Notes: generated by a model from the sequence alone, not told the origin. Numbered from the stretch's first letter, positions 1-5,491 are shown. The stretch: 5,491 bases of DNA from an uncultured Alphaproteobacteria bacterium (GCA_903849835.1 CAINKA010000068.1:1-5491); one strand, 5' to 3'. Translations and numbers: made by a program.

Positions 1-1074
1 AAAGCTGGCAAAAATAAAAATCAGCAAATTTACCAAGCTAAAATTTAACAAATAAAAGAACAAAGCTTGGATAGATTCGATCGTCTGCAAAGCAATACAG
101 GCGAAGATAAAGCCAAGATTGTTAAGGCAAAAATAAGTTGCGATGAGCTTGAGATGTTTTTGCTGATAGAGTTTTACTGAGCTGTAAAAAATCAAAGAAA
201 TCGCAAGGAAAAGCAGAGCTGGCTTGAAATTAAAATTCACAAAAATCAGGTGATTTCCGAAGAAGAAATAAATGAATTTTAAAACTAAGAAAATCCCAAC
301 ATTTGTTTTGATGAAAAGCGAATCAATCGCCAAAAAATTCGCGATCAAATTGGTGCTTTTTAACTTTTTAAAATAAAGCCAAAATGGAAAAAATTTAATC
401 AGGAAAGAAAAGGCTAGAAGTGCGGAAATTAAGGCTAGTAACCATTTATTTGAATCCGGAAGCAAAGAAAAATTTTCGGCAATTCTATCAAAATTAATCT
501 CGCCAAAAATTAGATAAATTGAGAGGAAGCAAAATAAAATTAGCAGCGATGATGAGGCGTTTAGGCAGAAATAACGGAAGGATAATTTTAGCAACTCCGC
601 ATCTCGTGAAATTGAAAGAGTTGCAAAAAAACTGAAGGAATAAATCTCGAGAAATAGAAATAAATTTAACAAATTATTCGTGGTGAAAATTCCGATTAGG
701 GAAAATAAGTGCAGCAAAAAAACTGAATAAAAAATGCGGTTATTTTTTTCATCGAGAAATTTTTCGATGTCGGGTCGATAAAAAAATAAAATTACGATTT
801 TTAAAAAAATTAGTAAAAGTATGAATATCATGCCAAGCAGATCTAGTCTGAATTCAAGGCCTAAAGAAAGCGGAGATAATTCGAAGTCATTACTAATTTT
901 TTCGTAAATTAAAACGTCTGGCAGAATTTTTAGAGCGAGGAAGAAGGTTACAATGCAGGATGAAATTGCGATTGAAAATGAGAGGTTTTTTCTTTCAAAA
1001 AGTTGGCAAAAAAGTGATGAGATCAGCGGCAAAAAAATTAAGAGGTAAACGTTGCTGACTGTGCCGATTTCCAT
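1..1074 (-). CDS. NuoN/MrpD-like proton-conducting membrane subunit (partial, C-terminus off window)
   Basis: This reading frame is open for 358 codons from the ATG at 1074 down to the left edge. An in-frame TAA two codons upstream fixes the start. The product is very hydrophobic, with many membrane helices (about residues 9-26, 33-50, 78-99, 114-131, 133-153, 170-190, 211-233, 256-273 and 285-300). The order of motifs fits the antiporter-like subunits of complex I and Mrp antiporters. It has the TM5 glutamate in LFLFLEIYS (E143), the TM7 lysine in SFLIKFFPFW (K227), a further lysine in LFIKTNVGIF (K256), and the segment HLKLIATYFCLNNLGFI (about 307-323), which matches the family's 'KrllAYSSisnmG' region. 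The family usually has about 480-500 residues, so roughly a quarter is missing here. The usual PxHxWLPDAH motif after the TM7 lysine is degenerate (FPFWLYFKK). No other nuo or mrp gene is in view, so NuoN, NuoM and MrpD cannot be separated; a stand-alone MrpD-like paralogue is my preference. It is transcribed divergently from the next gene. Confidence 0.8.
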   Translation of the reverse strand, partial: MEIGTVSNVYLLIFLPLISSLFCQLFERKNLSFSIAISSCIVTFFLALKILPDVLIYEKISNDFELSPLSLGLEFRLDLLGMIFILLLIFLKIVILFFYRPDIEKFLDEKNNRIFYSVFLLHLFSLIGIFTTNNLLNLFLFLEIYSFSFFATLSISRDAELLKLSFRYFCLNASSSLLILFCFLSIYLIFGEINFDRIAENFSLLPDSNKWLLALISALLAFSFLIKFFPFWLYFKKLKSTNLIANFLAIDSLFIKTNVGIFLVLKFIYFFFGNHLIFVNFNFKPALLFLAISLIFYSSVKLYQQKHLKLIATYFCLNNLGFIFACIALQTIESIQALFFYLLNFSLVNLLIFIFASF

Positions 1075-1111
1075 TCTTTAGCGGATGTAATTGCAAAAAA
1101 CATTTGCGTCT

Positions 1112-1122
1112 TTGGTGACCAA
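1112..1122. promoter_or_regulatory. Short palindrome in divergent intergenic gap, possible operator
   Basis: The 96-base gap between the divergent genes contains TTGGTGACCAA, a perfect inverted repeat of five-base arms around a central G. With G-T pairing it extends to seven bases a side (1110-1124). A symmetric site between two divergent promoters could bind a dimeric regulator, but this length can also arise by chance. I found no convincing -35/-10 pair on either strand. An A-rich run follows at about 1126-1145. Confidence 0.2.
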
Positions 1123-1170
1123 GGAAATAAATAAAAAAAAGAAATTAAGTTCGACCAATTCAATTTACAA

Positions 1171-1452
1171 ATGATTAATTTATCCGACATAACATCGTCG
1201 CAACCCTTGGTAATTCTGCGTGGAGAGTATGGTATTATTCGAGGAGATAATGCCATAATTGCATCACCAAATTCTAGAAATGGAGTCGTTTTAATTTTAT
1301 CCGATAAGGAAAATAAAATTGCCGCAATGGCTCATCTTGATAGCGAAAAGACTCTTGAAGAAAATCTTGAAAAAATTTTTGCAGACCTAACTCAATCCGG
1401 CGCAAATATCCAAAATTTAAAATGTAATTTAGTGGAAAATGTCAAACATTAA
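1171..1452 (+). CDS. Small CheD-like protein lacking the catalytic cysteine (tentative)
   Basis: The product has 93 residues. The stretch from LRGEYGIIRGD (about 16-26) through GVVLILSDKENKIAAMAHLD (38-57) to the helix ending in ADLTQSGANIQNLKCNLV (71-88) follows the plan of the CheD glutamine deamidase fold. That plan is a 'GEYaV' strand, then a strand ending in D, then 'GGMAH', then a helix with 'Ga', then a final strand. The histidine (H55) is in the expected place. The nucleophilic cysteine of CheD, normally in LGSCV, is absent: the matching region reads SPNSRNGVV. The only cysteine, C85, lies in a late strand. At 93 residues it is much shorter than typical CheD (about 150-200). The N-terminal asparagine amidohydrolase family has a similar Cys/His strand pattern and is an alternative. 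No Shine-Dalgarno sequence is evident before the ATG. The last 14 bases overlap the next gene, which suggests co-expression. Enzymatic activity seems unlikely; the fold assignment rests on pattern reading only. Confidence 0.45.
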   Translation: MINLSDITSSQPLVILRGEYGIIRGDNAIIASPNSRNGVVLILSDKENKIAAMAHLDSEKTLEENLEKIFADLTQSGANIQNLKCNLVENVKH

Positions 1453-1831
1453 AGAAATTGTCAGCGGCGTTACTCACATTGCTCACGACCTCAAAGAAAC
1501 CATCTCGCATGTTGCTCGCGACATCACAGAAAATATCGTGAAAGCGGTTCTTCCTCTCGGAACAAATATCGAAAATTTTTTGAAAGAAAAAGGTGTGAAA
1601 GAAGTGAGTCGTGAAACTTGTAGCGGGCATGAAACGCATAACGTTTTGGCTAATGGAGCGGGGCAAATCTCAACCAATAACGACAAGGATTTAACTCGAA
1701 AATTATTCAATCACGTGCTTTTCTCAACTGATGGGGAATCAAGGCTTAGTAACATGGCGAGCGATTCATCCGAAGAAAACTCACTGCTAAAAAAAGTTGA
1801 AAATCCTGCAACTAATATCCAATCCAGTTGA
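1439..1831 (+). CDS. Hypothetical protein with N-terminal 11-residue helical repeats
   Basis: I do not recognise this 130-residue protein. Its ATG lies inside the end of the preceding gene in the +1 frame (14-base overlap), so the two are probably translated together. Residues 1-50 are predicted helical and amphipathic. They contain an 11-residue repeat: VTHIAHDLKET (11-21) is followed directly by ISHVARDITEN (22-32), with H, A, D and E at equivalent places. IVKAVLPLGTN (33-43) and IENFLKEKGVK (44-54) continue the spacing more loosely. From about residue 55 the chain is polar and rich in Ser, Asn, Asp and Glu, with little sign of a compact fold. There is no signal peptide and no membrane helix. 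Hendecad amphipathic helices in other proteins bind membranes or form coiled coils, but whether this one does is unknown. The reading frame is clear and the overlap supports a real gene, but no homologue can be named. Confidence 0.6.
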   Translation: MSNIKEIVSGVTHIAHDLKETISHVARDITENIVKAVLPLGTNIENFLKEKGVKEVSRETCSGHETHNVLANGAGQISTNNDKDLTRKLFNHVLFSTDGESRLSNMASDSSEENSLLKKVENPATNIQSS

Positions 1832-1859
1832 GGAATTCGATCTAAAAAATCTCACCAAT

Positions 1860-1969
1860 TCGATGTCATGCTGAGCTTGTCGAAGCATGATTCGAGGCAC
1901 AGAGACCTGAATCACGCTCAGCATGACATTGAGTTTTTTGTAGCTTTGATTAATCGGTTTCTTGAATCA
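1860..1969 (+). repeat. Dispersed palindromic repeat with conserved tail, copy 1
   Basis: A perfect 14-bp inverted repeat (1863-1876 against 1916-1929, ATGTCATGCTGAGC and its complement) encloses a 39-base loop that carries further pairing: 1885-1893 with 1909-1917 (one mismatch), or alternatively TCATGCT at 1866-1872 with AGCATGA at 1884-1890. To its right, 1930-1969 is also repeated: 1916-1969 aligns with the reverse complement of 5435-5490 at about 48 of 54 positions plus a two-base gap. The unit is therefore a palindrome plus a tail of about 40 bases. It sits 28 bases after the stop of the preceding gene and ends 25 bases before queF. It resembles the small non-autonomous palindromic elements scattered in intergenic DNA of many bacteria; I cannot assign it to a named family. 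Confidence 0.85.
1863..1939 (+). terminator. Possible terminator formed by the palindromic repeat
   Basis: The outer 14-bp stem of the repeat is followed after four bases by a run of six T (1934-1939), so transcripts from the two small genes upstream could stop here. The large loop (39 bases) is longer than in standard intrinsic terminators, though internal pairing would shorten it. The second repeat copy has its T-run interrupted, so terminator function may be incidental. Confidence 0.4.
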
Positions 1970-1994
1970 AAATTGGATATAAACTCACAAAATC

Positions 1995-2435
1995 ATGAAA
2001 AAAAATTCAAAACTTTCTTTGGGGAAAAAAACGGAATATCGCTTTGAAAAGCCAAATTTAAAAACTTTGGAAAACGTTGCCAATCCTCATCCCGACATTG
2101 ATTACGCAATTCGTTTTACCTGCCCAGAATTCACTTCAATTTGCCCAATCACAGGGCAGCCAGATTTTGCAAATCTCGTAATTGATTACGTTCCAAGCAA
2201 AGCAATCCTCGAAAGCAAATCTCTAAAACTTTATCTTTTTTCCTACCGCAATCATGGAGCATTTCACGAAGACTGCACAATTCAAATCGCCAAAGACATC
2301 ATCGCAATCACAAAGCCAAAATGGCTGAGAATCGGTGGCTATTGGTATCCTCGTGGCGGAATCCCAATCGATGTTTTTTTTCAAAGCGGAAAGTTGCCGA
2401 AAGGAGTGAGTCTGCCTGATTCCGAAGATCGGTAA
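1995..2435 (+). CDS. queF: NADPH-dependent 7-cyano-7-deazaguanine reductase QueF (type I, YkvM-like)
   Basis: QueF reduces the nitrile of preQ0 to the aminomethyl group of preQ1 using NADPH, a cytosolic step in making the queuosine base for tRNA wobble positions. The 146-residue length matches the short single-domain (Bacillus YkvM) form and not the longer fused E. coli form. The nucleophilic cysteine is C50 in FTSICPITGQPDFA, with the catalytic aspartate D57 seven residues later. The QueF signature is ESKSLKLYLFSYRNHG (73-88), and FHED (90-93) supplies the substrate-binding glutamate E92. The ending RGGIPIDVFFQSGKLP is also typical. All key residues are present, so it should be active. The ATG at 1995 gives the expected N-terminus; no good Shine-Dalgarno sequence precedes it. 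TATAAA at 1978-1983 could be a -10 element, but no matching -35 is seen. No other queuosine gene is in view; lgt follows 60 bases downstream. Confidence 0.95.
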   Translation: MKKNSKLSLGKKTEYRFEKPNLKTLENVANPHPDIDYAIRFTCPEFTSICPITGQPDFANLVIDYVPSKAILESKSLKLYLFSYRNHGAFHEDCTIQIAKDIIAITKPKWLRIGGYWYPRGGIPIDVFFQSGKLPKGVSLPDSEDR

Positions 2436-2439
2436 TTTC

Positions 2440-2476
2440 AGATTTAGGATTTTTGACCAACTAAAATCCTAAATCT
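2440..2476. repeat. Perfect 14-bp inverted repeat (hairpin) between queF and lgt
   Basis: AGATTTAGGATTTT (2440-2453) is the exact complement of AAAATCCTAAATCT (2463-2476), with a nine-base loop. It begins four bases after the queF stop. The stem is weak in GC (three G-C pairs) and lacks a downstream T-run on the plus strand, so it is not a standard terminator. The right arm runs into further AAATC-type units up to about 2490 (AAAATCTTAAATCCT), giving a short degenerate direct repeat. It may protect the queF mRNA end or reduce read-through into lgt, or it may be a small repeat element. Function is not shown. Confidence 0.75.
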
Positions 2477-2495
2477 AAAATCTTAAATCCTCCCA

Positions 2496-3281
2496 ATGCT
2501 TCTCCCCAACCTCAGTCCCTTCGCCCTCTCCTTCGGTCCAATCGCGATTCGTTGGTATTCTCTCGCCTACATTGCCGGCATTTTATTCACGCTTTTTTGG
2601 CTGAAGAAATGCAGCGAAAAGGAAAATTTCTTATCCAAAGAAGCTTACGATGATTGGTTGATTTGGGCAGTGTTTTCAATACTCCTCGGCGGTCGCTTCG
2701 GTTATGTTTTTTTCTACAATCCATTTTATTTTTTCTCGCATCCTTTAGAAATTTTTGCTTTCTGGCATGGAGGAATGTCCTTTCACGGTGGGCTTCTAGG
2801 CTCGATTTTTGGAATGTGGCTTTTTGCTAAAAAATACAAAATCAACTTTTTGAAATTAACCGACGTCCTTGCAGTGTCAGCTCCTGTCGGGCTTTTCTTC
2901 GGTCGCATTGCCAACTTCATCAACATGGAACTTTACGGCAGAGTTACTGATTCAAAATTCGGAATAATTTTTCCAAATGCCGGAGATCTTCCTCGTCACC
3001 CAAGCCAACTCTACGAAGCATTTTTTGAAGGCATTTTTTCCTTTGTGATCTTGCTATGCCTGCATCGCTTCAGCAGATTCTCAAAAGAAAACGGTTTTTT
3101 AAGCGGATCATTTTTGATTCTTTACGGTTCATCCAGAATTTTGGTTGAAAATTTTCGTGAACCTGATCAGCAAATCGGTTTTTTATTCTCCGAAATCACG
3201 ATGGGACAGCTTCTATCCTTGCCATTAGTTTTACTTGGAATTGCAATGATTTTTTTACGTCCGAAAAAAAACATTTTGTAA
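2496..3281 (+). CDS. lgt: Phosphatidylglycerol-prolipoprotein diacylglyceryl transferase
   Basis: Lgt is an inner-membrane enzyme that transfers diacylglycerol from phosphatidylglycerol to the lipobox cysteine of prolipoproteins, the first step of lipoprotein maturation. The 261 residues are close to the family length. The N-terminus (NLSPFALSFGPIAIRWYSLA) is typical and supports the ATG at 2496. Further hallmarks are GGRFGYVFFYNP (65-76), WHGGMSFHGGLLG (90-102), the Lgt signature FFGRIANFINMELYGR (134-149, with R137 and N140 matching the essential E. coli R143 and N146), RHPSQLYEA (167-175), and SRILVENFREPDQQIG (213-228), which holds the late essential arginine. About seven membrane helices are visible. 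It lies 60 bases after queF across a hairpin. There is no clear ribosome binding site (a pyrimidine-rich stretch precedes the ATG). All catalytic residues are intact. Confidence 0.97.
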   Translation: MLLPNLSPFALSFGPIAIRWYSLAYIAGILFTLFWLKKCSEKENFLSKEAYDDWLIWAVFSILLGGRFGYVFFYNPFYFFSHPLEIFAFWHGGMSFHGGLLGSIFGMWLFAKKYKINFLKLTDVLAVSAPVGLFFGRIANFINMELYGRVTDSKFGIIFPNAGDLPRHPSQLYEAFFEGIFSFVILLCLHRFSRFSKENGFLSGSFLILYGSSRILVENFREPDQQIGFLFSEITMGQLLSLPLVLLGIAMIFLRPKKNIL

Positions 3282-3557
3282 AAAATATCTTGCCTGAATT
3301 CGGCCTCTTACCCTTCTAGTTCCCGCTAAAATTAATCGCTTCCCGAGCCTTACGCCACAAGACTTCCCAATAAAAGATTTAAGCTCTTTTAGGCGCGGCG
3401 GGTGTCAAGAAAATTATTTCTAAAATTAAAAATTAATTCCTTTGACTGAGGAGAAGTTTCTCTAAAAATCCGCTTCAACTTTTTTGCAAAACTCATCGAA
3501 AAAATTTTTTCAAAAATCCCACATTTTGAAGCTGTTACCAGAGACGCAATTTCCCTA
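3282..3557. other. Gap between lgt and rhodanese gene with GC-rich patch and small hairpin
   Basis: This 276-base stretch holds no gene I can support. It contains a 7-bp hairpin (TAAAAGA 3371-3377 with TCTTTTA 3385-3391), immediately followed by a GC-rich patch (3391-3408, GGCGCGGCGGGTGTCAAG) that stands out from its surroundings. TTGACT at 3442-3447 is close to the -35 consensus, with only poor -10 matches (about 3463-3469) behind it; it is the best promoter candidate for the rhodanese-dnaA pair, though weak. Part of the gap (about 3300-3370) is less AT-rich than the flanks and carries three CTTCCC/TTCCC words. Codons from 3450 to 3557 are open in frame with the rhodanese but contain no ATG, GTG or TTG start. 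A minus-strand frame of 62 codons (3389-3577) shows no family features. Confidence 0.5.
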
Positions 3558-3989
3558 ATGCCAGTTACACAAATCACCGCTATTGATGCCTTTGATCTGT
3601 TAAAAAGTGATGCAAATTCCCTTCTTATTGATGTCAGAACCCACGAAGAATTTAACTTTGTTGGCCTAGTCGATTCTAGCTACTTCAATGATCGAATGTT
3701 CCTACTTCCTTGGCAAATTTTTCCAAGGATGGAAGAAAATCCTGAATTTGCTGCAGGCTTGGAAAAAGTTCTAAAAAAAATTTTCGACGAAAAATTTCGT
3801 GACGCAAAAATCATTTTTATTTGTCGTACGGGCGGAAGGTCAAATCAGGCTGCAAACTATGCCAATAACATCGGATATAAAAGCTGCTACAACCTAGTCT
3901 CTGGCTTCGAAGGAGACTTAGACCAACAAGAACAAAGAGGAAAAATAAATGGCTGGAAAGCGAACAAATTACCATGGAGGCAGAAGTGA
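3558..3989 (+). CDS. Single-domain rhodanese-like sulfurtransferase
   Basis: Rhodaneses move sulfur from a donor to an acceptor through a persulfide on a cysteine. The 143-residue product is one rhodanese domain. It has ITAIDAFDLLKSDANSLLIDVRTHEEF (about 6-32), the usual start with the DVRT..E motif, and the active-site loop CRTGGRS (89-95) with catalytic C89, followed by a helix (NQAANYANN) and the closing LVSGFEGDL. An insertion between the two halves (about 40-80, FNDRMFLLPWQIFPRMEENP) makes it longer than GlpE-type proteins of about 108 residues. There is no signal peptide, so it is cytosolic. The substrate cannot be told from sequence. The stop codon TGA (3987-3989) overlaps the start of dnaA, which suggests translational coupling. 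The ATG at 3558 is the first usable start; no Shine-Dalgarno sequence is visible. Confidence 0.92.
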   Translation: MPVTQITAIDAFDLLKSDANSLLIDVRTHEEFNFVGLVDSSYFNDRMFLLPWQIFPRMEENPEFAAGLEKVLKKIFDEKFRDAKIIFICRTGGRSNQAANYANNIGYKSCYNLVSGFEGDLDQQEQRGKINGWKANKLPWRQK

Positions 3990-5419
3990 TTGCTGACACT
4001 AACTTTTTGCCAAATAACGAGTTACTGAGCGAATCAAATGATAAATTTTTAGCTGAACTTTTTGCTGCCTGCGAAAAAGAATTTGGTGCGGAAAATTTTA
4101 GCAAATGGATTGCTGTGCTTAAAATTTTTACTGAATCTGAAAGCGAAATTATTTTTTCCGCGCCTTCAAAATTCATTCGTGATTGGGTGATCCGTGAATT
4201 CATCGAACAAAAATCAACGAAAAATAATCTTAAAAATCTTGTTCAAAATTTACGTCCAAAAGTAAAAAAGATTGCTGTAATTTGCGTTGCTGATGAGCCG
4301 GCTTCTAACTTAGAAAACAAAGCTTTTAGCACTGATCAAAAAGTTATTAACCTTTCGAAACATGACAATGTTTTTGCTTTCGGAACAGAGCTTAATTCTC
4401 GCTTCACTTTTCAAAATTTTATCAGCGCAAAATACAACAAGCTCGCCACTTCAATGGCTAAAATCGCAGCTGGAATTGATGCTCAGATTAATCTTTTTGA
4501 CGATAAAATTCCGCTCTTCATTCACGGCGGAGTCGGGATGGGGAAAACCCACTTGGCGCAAGCAGTTGCTTGGCAACTCAAGGATCAAAATAAATCCAAA
4601 AAAGTAGTTTATTTGTCAGCAGAAAAATTCATGTATCACTTCGTGCAATCAATCCGCAGCAATGACGTCATGAGTTTCAAAGAAAAAATGCGTTCAATCG
4701 ATGTGTTGATTGTCGACGACGTTCAATTCATTGCCGGCAAAGAAAGCACTCAGCAAGAATTCATGAATTGTTTCAACTCGCTGGTGGAGGATAACAAACA
4801 AGTCGTATTGGTTTGCGACCGCTGCCCGTCTGATCTTACCAACATTGACGAAAAATTAAAATCACGCATTTCGGGTGGAATGATTGTGAATTTTAAAAGC
4901 CCCGATTACCAAGACCGACTTGCGATTTTGAAGGCCAAATCTCAATTGATGGAGCAAGAAATTTGCGAAAAAGTTTTGAGTTTTATTGCAGAAAAAATTT
5001 CAACTTCGGTTCGCGATCTTGAAGGCGCGTTGAAAAAATTAATCGCTGGAAAAGTTTTGCTCGGTGAAGAAATCACGCTCGAAAGCACCAAAGTTATTTT
5101 GGCTGATTATGTCCGCAAATCCAACTCTCAAGCGCCTACAATCGAAAAGATTCAAAAAATTGTAGCCCAATTTTACGGAATTAAAATTTCAGATTTAGTT
5201 GCAAAGAATCGCTCACGAAACATCGCCAGACCTCGTCAAATTGCGATGTATCTCACAAAAAATCTTACCTCAGAAAGTCTACCAAAAATTGGAGCAGGCT
5301 TTGGAGGAAAAAATCACGCCACGGTAATTCACTCGGTGAAATTGGTGAAAGAGTTGATGAATGAAGATCAAAAAATTCTGCAAGAAGTGAAAATGTTGGA
5401 AGAAAAAATTATTTCGTAG
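3974..5419 (+). CDS. dnaA: Chromosomal replication initiator protein DnaA
   Basis: DnaA is the AAA+ ATPase that binds the replication origin, melts it and helps load the replicative helicase. The 481-residue product has all four domains. Domain I is at about 25-80 (LFAACEKEFGAENFSKWI), with a linker to about 130. The AAA+ core has Walker A GGVGMGKTH (185-193, K191), Walker B VLIVDDVQF (244-252, D248/D249), the arginine finger in LKSRISGG (R298) and sensor II SVRDLEGAL (R347). The DNA-binding domain (about 390-481) has RSRNIARPRQIAMYL (413-427) and the signature GGKNHATVIHS (444-454). In that signature the usual Asp of 'RDHTTV' is Asn (N447). The ATG at 3974 lies in the rhodanese end; an in-frame GTG at 3986 is preceded by GGAGG at five bases and forms a GTGA overlap with the rhodanese stop, giving 477 residues. 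Either start leaves all domains intact. The stop is TAG, 15 bases before a repeat. Confidence 0.98.
   Translation: MEAEVIADTNFLPNNELLSESNDKFLAELFAACEKEFGAENFSKWIAVLKIFTESESEIIFSAPSKFIRDWVIREFIEQKSTKNNLKNLVQNLRPKVKKIAVICVADEPASNLENKAFSTDQKVINLSKHDNVFAFGTELNSRFTFQNFISAKYNKLATSMAKIAAGIDAQINLFDDKIPLFIHGGVGMGKTHLAQAVAWQLKDQNKSKKVVYLSAEKFMYHFVQSIRSNDVMSFKEKMRSIDVLIVDDVQFIAGKESTQQEFMNCFNSLVEDNKQVVLVCDRCPSDLTNIDEKLKSRISGGMIVNFKSPDYQDRLAILKAKSQLMEQEICEKVLSFIAEKISTSVRDLEGALKKLIAGKVLLGEEITLESTKVILADYVRKSNSQAPTIEKIQKIVAQFYGIKISDLVAKNRSRNIARPRQIAMYLTKNLTSESLPKIGAGFGGKNHATVIHSVKLVKELMNEDQKILQEVKMLEEKIIS
3976..3980 (+). promoter_or_regulatory. Shine-Dalgarno GGAGG favouring a GTG start for dnaA at 3986
   Basis: This is the only strong ribosome binding sequence seen near a gene start in the window. 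It overlaps the candidate ATG at 3974, so it cannot serve that codon, but it is spaced five bases from the in-frame GTG at 3986-3988. That GTG shares its TG with the TGA stop of the rhodanese gene, a classic coupling arrangement. The true dnaA start may therefore be 3986. Confidence 0.5.
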
Positions 5420-5434
5420 AGCCCGTAGTCAAAC

Positions 5435-5491
5435 TGATTCAAAAAACCGATTGATCAAAATTACAAAGAAACCTCGATGTCATGCTGAGCT
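5435..5491 (-). repeat. Dispersed palindromic repeat with conserved tail, copy 2 (inverted, partial)
   Basis: Positions 5435-5490, read on the minus strand, match 1916-1969 at about 48 of 54 positions with one two-base gap: the tail of about 40 bases lies nearest dnaA and the palindrome arm lies to the right. In addition, 5474-5491 (TCGATGTCATGCTGAGCT) is identical to 1860-1877 on the plus strand, as expected from the palindrome. The window ends inside the element. It starts 16 bases after the dnaA stop and could serve as the 3' end of that transcript. Confidence 0.8.

Noticed and set aside
1038..1256. Minus-strand frame of 72 codons across the divergent gap
   Set aside because: It overlaps the start of the NuoN/MrpD-like gene and the 5' half of the CheD-like gene, with no family features; a shadow.
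1442..1710. Two minus-strand frames of 74 and 75 codons opposite the 130-residue protein
   Set aside because: They overlap each other and the better-supported plus-strand gene; composition is unlike a real protein.
1171..1831. Possibility that the two small genes are one frameshifted gene
   Set aside because: The downstream frame does not continue a CheD-like sequence and begins with its own ATG and a distinct helical repeat, so two overlapping genes fit better.
2631..2639. TTATCCAAA-like word resembling a DnaA box
   Set aside because: Single imperfect site inside the lgt coding region; no cluster or AT-rich unwinding element suggests an origin here.
3389..3577. Minus-strand frame of 62 codons between lgt and the rhodanese
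   Set aside because: No recognisable motif or ribosome binding site, and it runs into the rhodanese start; not supportable.
3817..4203. Minus-strand frame of 128 codons opposite rhodanese and dnaA
   Set aside because: It lies opposite two genes with clear family motifs; a shadow.
4362..4607. Plus-strand frame of 81 codons inside dnaA
   Set aside because: Alternate frame within the AAA+ core of dnaA; a shadow.

Overview
The window is AT-rich (roughly two thirds A+T by eye) with Lys/Asn/Ile/Phe-rich proteins, few recognisable Shine-Dalgarno sequences, and a DnaA whose arginine-finger region (SRISGG) has the look of alphaproteobacterial DnaA. Together with an isolated NuoN/MrpD-like membrane subunit, this suggests a host-associated or reduced-genome alphaproteobacterium, possibly Rickettsiales-like. 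That placement is inference; there is no rRNA here to confirm it.

Layout. Positions 1-1074 (minus strand) hold the N-terminal 358 codons of a membrane protein of the proton-conducting NuoL/M/N-MrpA/D family; its C-terminus lies outside the left edge. A divergent intergenic gap of 96 bases follows. Two small plus-strand genes overlapping by 14 bases come next: a 93-residue protein with a CheD-like sequence pattern but no catalytic cysteine, and a 130-residue protein of unknown function with an N-terminal 11-residue helical repeat. They are followed by a dispersed palindromic repeat with a conserved tail (1860-1969). Then come queF (queuosine pathway reductase), a 14-bp perfect hairpin, lgt (prolipoprotein diacylglyceryl transferase), a 276-base gap with a small GC-rich patch, a single-domain rhodanese, and dnaA, whose start overlaps the rhodanese stop. 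Just after dnaA a second copy of the palindromic repeat begins in the opposite orientation and runs off the right edge.

Functional reading. queF, lgt and dnaA are ordinary housekeeping genes: tRNA modification, lipoprotein maturation and replication initiation. Rhodanese and dnaA look translationally coupled. The less ordinary parts are the two-gene unit at 1171-1831 and the inverted pair of repeats whose tails face inward around the queF-lgt-rhodanese-dnaA block. I do not see a complete new defence or mobile system here.
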